Origin: Spinacia oleracea | Taxonomy: Eukaryota > Streptophyta > Magnoliopsida > Caryophyllales > Amaranthaceae | Direction: 5' to 3' | Length of the DNA stretch: 64,000 nucleotides | Assembly: GCF_020520425.1 (NCBI RefSeq) | Contig: NC_079487.1 | Span: forward strand, 133,136,385-133,200,384 | Shown: piece by piece, positions 32,891 to 45,100 of the stretch | How positions within the stretch are numbered: position 1 is the stretch's first letter | How the letters are laid out: each line of letters starts with the position of its first letter | Made by a program: the position numbers and the translations under genes | The notes under the pieces: model-generated | Database searches by the model: none | The model's input: only the letters and a program-made list of their open reading frames with translations | What the model was told of the DNA's origin: nothing

Positions 32891-33159
32891 ACTAATAAAA
32901 GGAAAAAAAAATCCCAAAAATCCTGAGGTCTCAGTCCCACCTTTTTCAGTCACTCTTTTTCTCCCCAAATTCAATTGAATTCCTTACTTATAGGAGAAAA
33001 TTCATATTCTTTCCTTCAATAAAAATCCAATCGTTTTCCATTTTGGGTTTCTATTTGTAGTAAGGAATTCCAATTCTTTTGTAATATAAATTGGGAATTT
33101 TTTGAACTTTTTTTATGAATTAATTGTGAGAAACATTAAGAGTGGAAAATTAATTGAGA

Positions 33160-36100
33160 ATGAGTAATTTAATTGGGAAGAATGTAAGTTTGTCGTTGTT
33201 GGAGCATCAAAGCAAGATAAATTCTGGGATTCCAATATTGAAAGCTCAAGCAACATCAAAGTTAAGGAATTCCAACAATACTGTATTTAGTAAGCAATTT
33301 TATGGGAAGAGTTTGAGATCTTGCACGAATCCCAAGAATTTCATGGCTACTCGTCGGTTTTCTTATGTTGCCCGTGCTGTTCTTGCTGCTGATCCTGCTT
33401 CTCAGGTATACAGTTCTATCCTTTGTTCTTTTTCCCTTCATTTTGATTTTTATCTTTTTAATGGCTTCGCTTTCGAAATAATATGCCACATTTGATTTTA
33501 ATGGTGTAGTTTAACGGTAAACTTGTCTTACCTTCTTACCTAAGTACGGAATAATACTTATGGAGTTTCCATAATTATCTATTTACACTTTATATTTTGA
33601 ATTCTTCGTTAAGAGGACCATCAAACCTTTGGGTGCAGGTGCACCTGAGGCCTGAGTGCATCTAGTTATTGTTTTGGACTTTTGGTATATCCTAAAATGG
33701 AACAATTGCAAACGTTTTTTATTTGTAAATTTGGTATCATCTAATGATGGACATTGGTGATCGTATTGCTTTTGGGTGTTTACAGAAGCAACCTTTTCAA
33801 ATTTCACAATTAAAGGTGGTTACTTTTGGTTAAAAAAATGTGCATATTTGGAAGTGTTAAACAAGACCTTATGTTTAAGCAACTCCTTCTTTTGATTGTA
33901 TTTTTTCCTGTTTTTAGAATGTCAATGCATATTTCTTGCCGTGTCAGAAATCAAAGACAATGTTGTTCATCATTTTAATCAAACGACTTAGAAATCATTA
34001 GGATGATTGTATTCACGTTTAATGGATACGTCGTACAAACTTATCTTTGGTGTTGGGGTTCTGTATGGTGACGCCTGTACGTATACTCTCTTTATCTGGA
34101 AATATAATGTGATTATAGTTTTAGTCACATTATGTGATATGTAAGGATATCCTGAAAAAAGAACTCACATCTTCTGAAATAGTAATGTCATCCTTATAGG
34201 AGGTCCTTCTAAAGTTATGTCATCCTTAATTACGAGGATTGGGTGTATTGGGACAATGTGACAATTAATTGCGGCATAAGAGTATAAAATACAGGTTTTT
34301 AAGTTTGTACTTGTACTTGTGATGTCTAGTTTAGTCAAACTAGAATGTGTTTCTTAGCTATACAGTTTAGGATATGATCATTCTTAAGTGTATATTAATA
34401 TGTGAATACGTTCATTGGTATGTATACAAATATACCTTTTCGGTTTTCACATGTCTTTCTCGAGGAGGAAAAAAAGAACAAATGTCTTATGCTTATCATG
34501 CTATCAAGAGCAGGTTATGACGCCGATTATCAGTTACCTGGTGTGGTGATTTGTTGTTTCTAATGTTAGATAAGTTTTTGGAGAAGCCAACATTTATTTG
34601 CAAAGTACGCAATAGCAAAATATATGGTTGGTATTGATCACGAAGAAGGCATCCTTCCTTCCTCATTGTGCCAATTCTCACTATCCTCATCAGCTTCTTC
34701 ACTTGCTTCACCAGAGACCACTGCACGCAATGCAAGCCTTTGATTTTGTTACTCAGTGAGACCCTGCAAGAATGCCTGAGATTAGAGTACATTTCTTTGA
34801 TCCTCACTTCTCCATTAATACCCTCAACTGCCACTCTGATTTTCACTGTTATTTTCCATCTCACTCCACTGTTATCTTCCAGCTCATTCTATTGCAATAT
34901 TGCAGTGATATCAGCTACATTAACATCAGCACTTCAGCAGTACATGAAATCTGCATGAAGAATCCTTGACCCATCTCCCATAAATGTCCTTGCATATTCC
35001 AGCATTCCCTGTATTGAGTTTAGGTTTTGGGGTTTGAGGAATGGGAAAGGGCTTTGAATGATAAAATTATTGGATAAGCCATCAGATTTATTGTCAGAGA
35101 GAAACATCTGTTTAGAATCACAGGGATTGATATTCACATTTATCTTGATGTGACAAGAAATCAAGCAGTAGTATATGTGAGTTTGCTGCGTAAGTGTCAA
35201 TTTCTTGGAAAATAATAGTAGAACCAAAAGAGCTTGTATAGTTGTATTCAAGACATATCGTAAGCCGTTGTCTGCCCTTTGGTGTAGGGAGTCAGTCAGT
35301 CAAAGATCTCCTTGAACTATAACGTCCAGATTTAGCATTATAATAAGCTCCTTGTCTTTTGTGTTAGGCTTTGGACTAATTTCTGCATTTGATTTTGAGC
35401 TGTATTTTTCTTAACTGAATTTGTTTAATAAGGAGACTGTAGCACCTACCCTGACACAGAATTTTGAGTCCTGTCAAAATAAGTTTTTCACATTGGTGCT
35501 TATGTTTCTGTATGTGTCAGTTATAAATAGTAAAAACCTAGGTGATTGGATGCTAGGGCGTTGCTTCTAACACTGTGTTATCTTTGTAACCTTTCATTCT
35601 GATGGTCTCTGTTTATTGCAGCAAGCCGACAAATACAATCTTGATGGAGATATTGAACTGCAGGTATGAAGGATTTAAAGTCAATTCTGTAATTTTCATT
35701 TATTTGTGTCTTGATGACCAACTGTCTATAGCTGGAGTTTTCCTTCGTTTAATACACTGAACTTTCAAAAGGTCAATCTGACACATTGTCATTTCATCAG
35801 GTTTCAGTGAGCCCTATGTCATCTGGGTGCATTTCTAAAGTGGAGATAGTGGTGACGAATAGTCATGATGACAATATGGTACTTCATTGGGGCGGGATAC
35901 GTGATAGCAAAGAGTAATTTCACCAGTTGCCTAGCAATCTCTTGTTTCTTTAACAATATATTTGAACACAATTGAGGACGATATTTTTTTTAATTCTTTT
36001 TTTAGGAAATGGGCGCTTCCTTCACGTAGACCTGATGGTACCAGAGTGCACAAAGATAGGGCACTGAGAACCCCATTTCAAAAGGTAAGTTTGGTGCTTT

Positions 36101-39100
36101 ATAGAAAAATGCTAGCTATTCCATTAGCATATCCCTTTTATATGATATAGAGTTGCTTTGGGTCTACCTGGCACTGCATTCACGGTATCGTATGTTACGC
36201 ATGATCCTAATGTATATTTGCGACTTTGTGTTTACAGTCAGGTTCTGGTTGTTCGTTGACAATAGAGATTGATGATCCAGCAGTGCAAGCTATCGAGTTT
36301 CTTATTTTAAATGAAGCCCGGAATATATGGTGAGTTAACATTGTTTCTCTCTATCCGTTATTAGTTTTCCGAGTGTATAGTTTCATTAAATAACCAATAA
36401 ATTCTTCTGATATATGTTTCTCAAAATCTACTGTCGTGTTGGTAGGTTTAAGAATAATGGGCAGAACTTTCATGTAAGGTTGCCTAGGAAATCTGAGCAT
36501 GCTCAACAGGTTCCCGAGGATCTTGTGCAGGTTCAAGCTTATCTCAGATGGGAAAGAATGGGTAAACAAATGTATACCCCTGAGCAGGAAAAGGTAAGCA
36601 GTTTCTATTTATATGTGAAGCATGTAGAGTTTATGGGATATTGATCGAGGAAATTGAGGCTGTTTTGCCTTGTTGTGGGGATTGGGAGTAGGTTGAACTT
36701 CATTCTGTAATATGCTTCATCTTCTGCCTTTTCTTCCTTCTTTCCATGCATGATGTTTTTACAAGAATGTTATGATATTAGCACTGCAATCACTTGTATG
36801 AATCTCCTTATAAAGGTGGCACCATGGTTAGTGTATTTGATGAATGCTTCTGGATGTCTCTCTCCAAAAGACTTACAAAACTCGTATCAATAATTAATTT
36901 TCGTCTTTAAATTGATCAAAACCCTATATTCCATGAATTTGAAGTAGGGATGCAAAAGTAAAAGGTTAAAATGCTGAGGATGCTTGAGCCCAAAATCACT
37001 ATTATACAGTGAAATATATACGGGGAAGCAAGAGTGCCCTTACCCCCCTTGAAATATTCTCCCCCCCCCCCCCCCCTATCTAGTGTGATTTTTCTTCCTA
37101 TGCGTGCACTTACGAAGGATTTTCGTCAGATCCTCGATATTGGGGGTCCATACTGGGTGGTGGTGTGAAGTAAAATTGACCTCTGATAAAATGACGAATG
37201 CTTGATGGTGTTTCTTCTTTACCAAATACGATATTTTAATTTCTATGAGTTTTGTTGATTCAATGAAGTTAACCCCATAACCATCTTTCTTATAGGTGGA
37301 ATATGAAGCAGCTCGTGCTGAGTTAATGGATGAGGTAGCCAGAGGTGTTTCTATACAAGAACTTCGAGAACGGTTAAAAAAAGGAAGTAATGCAAGTGAA
37401 GATAAAGGACAACCCCCTTCAAAATCTGAAAGCAGAATCCCAGATGATCTTGTATCTATTCAATCTTACTTAAGATGGGAAAAAGCTGGGAAACCAAACT
37501 ATTCTTCAGATGAGCAAAGTGTAAATTTCAATTCTCTGTACTTCTTGATTTCTCCCCTCTCTTTTTCCTCATTCCAGCAAACATACTAATTTGAATTTCA
37601 TCAACAGAGGGAATTTGAGGAAGCAAGAAAAGAGTTGCAGAGGGAACTAGATAAAGGTGCTTCAGTAGATGATATACGAAAGAAAATTGCCAAAGGAGAG
37701 ATAAAAACTAGGGTTACAAAGCAGGTGGAGAAACAAAGAAATTATTCTTCAGAAAGAATACAGCGCAAAAAGAGGGATCTGAAGCAGGTTATTAGTAAAC
37801 ATACTGCTGAACCAGTGGACAATGTATCCACAAAAGTCACAGATCCGAAAACCTTATCTGCAGTTGAGCTTTTTTCTGAGGCGAAGCAAGCTCAAGATGG
37901 CGATCTTCTTAGAAAAAAGATGTTTAAGCTTGCTGACAAGCAACTTCTGGTGAGTGATTGTGTCATTATTGTTAAATGTCTTCTTTCAAGGAAGTTCCAG
38001 CTGTGTGAAGCTTAAAACTCTTTTCCTTTCTTAAGGTACTTGTGACTAAGCTTGATGGAAAAACAAAGGTATGTCTAGCTACAGATTTCAAGGAGCCTCT
38101 CACTCTTCACTGGGCTTTATCGGCAAAAGGAAATGAGTGGTCGGTAAGTACTAACTTGCTAATGTGGTAATCAACTTGCAATGAGAAATTGAGAACTGGT
38201 TTTCTACTCTCCCCGTATTCTAAATCAGTGAATTTTCTATCAATGTTTGCAGCAACCACCTCAGAGTATCCTTCCACCAGGTTCATCTTTACTAGATAAG
38301 GCTGCAGAGACGCAGTTTGTCAGTGTCTCCTCTGATGATTCTTCCCAGCAGGTGTGATCCAGAACTTATTTTAGTTGTTATTCTGTGAGATCTTGAAGTA
38401 ATTTGACAAAATCTAGAAGGTTGATGTTTACATCAGATATTGAATACATGATAAAAGTTGTGGTTAACACTACAATACTAATTTTGCAGTTTCCGCTTCA
38501 GTCATTGGAGATAGAAATTGAAGGTGATGATTTTGTAGGCATGCCTTTTGTCCTAGTATCTTCTGATAACTGGATGAAGGACAATGGGTCAGACTTCTAT
38601 GTGGACATTCGTGTCAAACCCAAACAGGTTTGTTATTTCTATGCTTGAATTATTGTGCATGCTTTTCAATGTTAAATGCCTATGTATATATTTTCTCCTA
38701 TTTTGTTTTCACCTGGCACTGAAAATGTACTGCATGTCTCCCTAAAAATTCATTTCTACAGAAGGATGCTGGTGATGGAAATGGGACTGCAAAGTCGCTG
38801 CTGGAAAAGATAGCTTCACTGGAGAGTGAAGCACAAAAATCTTTTATGCATAGGTTAGTTGGATTTTGAAGAGATCAAATCTTTGAATGATGGATACTTT
38901 AACTCCTATTTTATTTTATTGGGACACCTCAAACTTTGAAAAACCTCAATTTTGCCTCTAGTACACAATTTCACGTTGATTTATGCCTACATCTCTCAAC
39001 TTGCTTCCGTTGCTTTGTACTATGCTTTACTTGAAAGGAAGCTCTTTTCTATTTGTCCTTTTGAGCTGCTTAACTTGTGTGCTCATTTAATTATTTTCTG

Positions 39101-42100
39101 TGGTGTCTGAAAATTCTGCAAGAGGGAAAAATTATCTGGTAAAAAGAAAAATAGGACGGATGTTGGAAGTCTTGAAGTTTGATCTGAAAGTCATTTGCTG
39201 TTCTTCAATATTTGAAAAATGAACTTCTCGAAGCAGCGAACATGTAATATGTTATGTACGTCTTATTCTGTTCTTTCCAGGTTCAACATTGGAGCAGACT
39301 TGCTTGATGAAGCCGTGGATGCTGGTGAATTGGGTCTTGCTGGAATTTTAGTATGGATGAGATTTATGGCCACAAGGCAGCTAATTTGGAACAAAAATTA
39401 CAATGTGAAGCCACGGTAATTTTCTTTCTACTAAGTCGTGGGATCTTATTTTTGTGATTGAAAGTGCTTTAGAAGCTCTAGACGAACAAGCTTGACATTC
39501 CCTTGAGGTCTCTTCTGCTGCAATTATCTTGCATGTAAATCTTACCTTTTTTCTGACGGAAAAGGAAAGTGTTCATTAATGTAAAGCCTTGTGTCATCTA
39601 GAATCAAAAGCTCTCAAAACAAGAGCAAATCTAAAACATGAAAAACAAATCCCTTCTCCTTAACAACTAGTAAATTACAAAACATACTCAAGAATGGCTT
39701 TAGAACCATGATATATGTGTTACCATGATACAACTTCAATGTCAATGCATCTTTGAGTTGAATGGAAACCCACATTGTCAATGTTATAGCTGTCTTGAAA
39801 ACAATTCTGCTTCATGTTTGAGATTGGTCTAAAAACACGCATCCATCATAGAAATTAGAGGAATTTTACCATGGAATACACCGACACATACTCTCGCCTA
39901 CTCGAATTTAAAGTTACCGAAAAGGAGAGCCTAACTGATAAAAAACAAACTAACTACACTGAAAGTGTAGATTTATTGAAATTACGACTAAAAACTGAAA
40001 TACCAAAGAGGGTGAGAGATAGCCAAATTTGGCTATGTCTAAAGACTGAAAACCCTAGACAGAGGGAGAGGAGAAGAGAGAAACTTCATGAACATATTCA
40101 GGAGTTAGATCATGAACATTCGTGGACCGAAAGCATACAAGTGCCTATGTAAAAGAACATGACATTGTGATAAAAGAAATGAGATATGTTTTCTCATTAT
40201 GTAACAATAGTTTAATAATAATAAAATTAATAAAAATATATCTCATGTTTTTTTATCACAATGGGATGTTCTTTAACATATGCACTTGTGTTCTTTTGGA
40301 GCAAAATGAAACTTGTGCACCCTTGTCTATAGTTTGAGCATTGATTTCGGGTAAATATTTGAACAATTATAGCTGTCCTTTATCTTTTCTGCTTACTAAT
40401 TTATGTTCTTCTCTTGTTTGTTTTGCAGTGAAATAAGTAAAGCTCAAGACAGACTTACAGATAATCTCCAGAACGTATTCAGAAGCCAGCCTCAGCACCA
40501 GGAACTTATCCGAATGATAATGTCGACTGTTGGTCGTGGAGGCGAGGGGGATGTTGGACAGAGAATTAGAGATGAAATTTTGGTCATTCAGGTCAGTTTT
40601 GGGTCTATAGCACATGTCTATTTTTGTTTTGGTTCCCCTTCTTTGTGACAGATTGTAGAGGTCATATGTTGCATAATTTGGTAATTGCAGAGAAACAATG
40701 ATTGCAAGGGTGGAATAATGGAAGAATGGCACCAAAAACTGCACAACAATACCAGTCCTGATGATGTTGTCATCTGTCAGGTATTGTAAAAGGAAATGGC
40801 AGTTCTTTTTTCTTCTCTTAGAGAATATATTTTGCTTACAGATTTTCTGTTTCAGGCATTGATTGATTACATCAAAAGTGACTTTGACATCAGTGTTTAC
40901 TGGAAAACATTAAATGAGAATGGGATTTCTAAAGAGCGCCTTCTCAGTTATGACCGAGCTATCCATTCTGAACCTCACTTCAGAAGCGAACAGAAAGAAG
41001 GGCTTCTGAGGGATCTTGGACATTATATGAGAACACTGAAGGTAGTCATCACCCTGTCTTAATCAAAGTTGTTTCTGCATGTCTACTGACCAAACCCTTT
41101 TGACATTACTATATACTCTATAAATTGCAATCGTCTGAAAACTATAGAAATGGATCTTAATGTATGCCATTTCTATCAATTAATATGAACCACTGTACCT
41201 TTGGTCCAGAGAGATACAGGGATCCGTCATATATCTGGCTTATGTGTTGCTTTTGAAAATGTGCCTGATTCTGCTAAGCATCAACATACGGGGAGGGGCT
41301 GTTAGGTAGAAGCATTATAATTTAGTTCTTAGTAGCTTTAAGAAGAAGGTAGCTAGTAAGTTAGAGAAAATGCTTTTTTCGAGAAGTATGCTGGATGATA
41401 CAGAGTTGATTGTTAGGTTGTTTTACATTTTGGGAGAGAGAAACCCTCTCAAAAGCTTATTTTATTGGTATAGATTTTTCCACGGATGAATCAATCAAGC
41501 TCATCTTCTTCCCTTAATCTTACATTTTATCTCTTAATTCTGTCCAAAGCTAAGTTGGTTCCTAGCAGATTCCCATCATATTTTTGTTCGTATTCCAATC
41601 CCTCTCGATGTTATAGATGTTGTTTTGCAACATTAAATCAACTTGGATAGTTGGATTATGCAGGCAGTTCATTCTGGAGCAGATCTGGAGGCTGCTATTT
41701 CAAATTGCATGGGATACAAAACTGAGGTATTGTCAGTCACCTGCATTCTTCTACACTGCTCATTTGCTCAGTTCTTTTTTGAAGACATGTTATTTTATAT
41801 ATGATAACCTCAGGGTCAAGGTTTCATGGTTGGCGTGAACATAGATCCTCTTCCTGGATTGCCGGCTGGATTTCCGGTATTTTTTTTTTACTATTGTCCA
41901 TTTCTGTTGCTTGCTTCTCTGTTGGTTCTATGTCAGATGTATGCTAGGTACACTTTTCAAGTAATGTTGTATATCCTTATTTTTTTGCAGGATTTGCTTC
42001 AGTTTATTTTGGTACATGTGGAAGATAAGAATGTGGAGCCACTGCTTGAGGTACCAAGACTATACATCTTCGCATCTCTGGTTCACTTTATCTCTTATTT

Positions 42101-45100
42101 TGTTTAAAACTTACTTTTTACCTAAATCTGACCTAATAATACGCAGGCATTACTAGAGGCACGACAGGAACTCCGGCCATTGTTGTTCAAGTCTCACAGT
42201 CGACTGAAGGATCTAATATTTTTGGATATTGCTCTTGATTCTTCTGTGAGGACAGTCATTGAAAGGGGTTACGAGGAGCTGAATAACGCTGGACCTGAGG
42301 TATACATTGATTGGATAATCATTTTTCTAGTGGTTGAAATTTTGGCAGCTTCATGTTCTGAGGTCAATTTTGAGAGTTGTTGCTCCTTGTGCTCCCTTAA
42401 TTTTAATGATAAGAGATTTTGGAAAAGGTCCAAGTTCCATTTGAACTGGTCCTAAGGATATTAGAAAGGAAACGGTGTATTATGTGCAAAACATGGTGTA
42501 AAAAGAAGCTTGGATCTGAATTAAATGATGTCAATTAAATCTATGGAAACACATAGCTAGTGAATTGGGACGATAATTCATGTTTAAAGAAAAATCTACA
42601 GAGTACATATATTCAGACCGCTTTACCTGCAAAAGCTGTTTTAGTTATTGGCTGATTTCTGATTTTAACATCTCACAACACATATACTGATATCCTGCCT
42701 GTCTCCCTGTTGGCGGATTGTGTTCCAATCTAAATGTGCATGTCATCTCCCCCCCCCCCCCCCCCCCCCTCTTTTCCTAGTTAAGTATTTGTCATTTATA
42801 TAAGAACTCGATAGGTGTTTGAGAAGGGTATAATGGTATATTTCTAACAACTCTTGTTGTTTGTGAGTTTATGCAGAAAATTATGTACTTCATTTCCATG
42901 GTTGTTGAAAATCTTGCTCTTTCATCAGATGACAATGAAGATCTTGTCTACTGCATAAAGGTATTTAGCAAATGAAGAGCTTCAATGGATGTATACAAGT
43001 ATACAACTTTGTCATTGCTTCTACTATATTTTAAAAGATTTCAGAGGACTCATGCGAGTATTTGCCTAGTTTTCAGACTATATTGCCTTAATGTTTAGTG
43101 TATTGGCTCACAATATATTTCTTGATGCTTTTCTCCCTTTCTAATTAAAGATTGATCAATATGATTATGGTAGCTTGGAAGATATAATTAGGATGTTCAA
43201 TTGATAGTACCTATGCTGACTGGAGAACAAGTTGACAAATGCTTGTTGCTTAGGGTTTCTGGTCTGACATGTATCTTTTAGAACCATCTCTCAATAATTG
43301 GCTCAAAGATTTTGTAAAAAAACTTTGAGGTCGGGAGAGAGATTAAACAAAAAATTTGAGCTAGTAAAGTCACATCATGAAGTATGCCACTATTTGAATT
43401 AACACATGCTAGTTAAAATGACACTGATGGAGGCATGTTTTTTACAAAATTAAGTGCTTTGGTATTGGTAGTTGTTTCTCTAGGATGTGGATAAGTTCTT
43501 TGTTGTCAATTGTAACTACTCATGTTAATGAATAGGCCAGTGTACCGTGTTTTATAAGGACCTTTGGCAAAATCATTTCCTTTTTCTTAACCGCTTCATT
43601 AAATTAGTCTTTCATCCTCGTTGCAGAAGTTAATCTTTTAATAAATCGTTTTTTTAATTCTTGAAGGGATGGAAGCGTGCACTTGATATGTTATCGAGTA
43701 ATGACAAAGATTGGGCATTGTATGCAAAATCAGTCCTTGACAGGACACGCCTAGCACTTGCAAGCAAAGCAGAGTTGTACCAACATATTTTACAGCCATC
43801 TGCAGATTACCTCGGCTCACTTCTTGAAGTTGATCAGGGGGCTGTAAGTCACTGATAGTCACTGTATCTAATATTTTGGCTGTTTTGTTTGATAATGCAC
43901 TGAATTTTGCTATTCTTTTAACCTTACTGCAGCTCAGCATATTCACAGAGGAGATGATTCGTGCTGGATCAGCTGCATCTGTCTCTGCGCTTCTTAATAG
44001 ACTGGATCCTGTTCTTCGTGAGACTGCCAATCTGGGAAGGTTAGTTTTACTGCTTTTAATCACCTTGCTCCCTACTGTAATTTCCACAGTGGTACTCAGA
44101 CAACATTAACTTGATTAAAAAAAAAACTGTTCTATGTAGCTAGAACAACCGAAGGAATAATATGCACATTTTTTTTACTGCAATGGAAGAATTCTGAGTA
44201 TTTGTATTCTAAAGTATATACTTCATGAAATCATATTTTAGTTTGTTTTAATAATGCCATCCATCGTACAATTTTAAACCTGAGCTTTGTCAACCAGTTG
44301 GCAGATTATTAGTCCAGTTGAAGCAGTTGGATATGTCGTGGTTGTTGACGAGTTGCTATCTGTCCAAAATAAAACATACGAACAACCCACTATTCTGGTT
44401 GCAAATCATGTAAGAGGGGAGGAGGAAATTCCTGATGGCACAGTTGCTGTATTGACACCAGATATGCCAGATGTGTTATCACATGTTTCTGTGCGAGCAA
44501 GAAACTGCAAGGTTTTTCAGCTTTTCCATTCCCCCCTTCAATATATTTGGCATTGAATTCTTGCACAATTCTGGATTCTTTAACATTTGAGACACTTTTT
44601 ACATTTAGGTTTGCTTTGCTACTTGCTTCGATAGCAAAATTCTTTCTGAACTACAAGCAGCTGAAGGGAAGTTATTACGCCTCCAGCCAACGTCAACTGA
44701 TGTACTCTACAGGTAACATTATCTTTTCACACTTTTTCCTTCTCAGATATGGTGCTGTTATCGCCATGATTTCTGGCTAACTATTTCTTGTTATGAAATT
44801 TACTACTGCACTTTCAGCTGATTCTTGTATTTTATTTCTCAGTGAGGTGAGTGAGGGTGAGCTCAATGGGGCTAGCTCAAGTGTGACAAGTGACGATGTT
44901 CCACCATCAATAAGTTTGGACAAGAAGAAATTTGGTGGTAAATATGCCATATCCGCAGATGAATTTACTAGTGAATTGGTAAGTGCTTCTAATTTTAGAA
45001 AGTTTGATTGCTTACTTTCTCCCTTTAGAGTGTTATACTGATAACATTAGAATTTTTTTGTTGTCCATATGATGTTTGTGTCATGATATTATTATTTCTT

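Noticed and set aside
33154-33159. Start of GWD at the upstream TTG codon
   Set aside because: Not an ATG. The ATG at 33160 gives the family-typical MSNLIG start.
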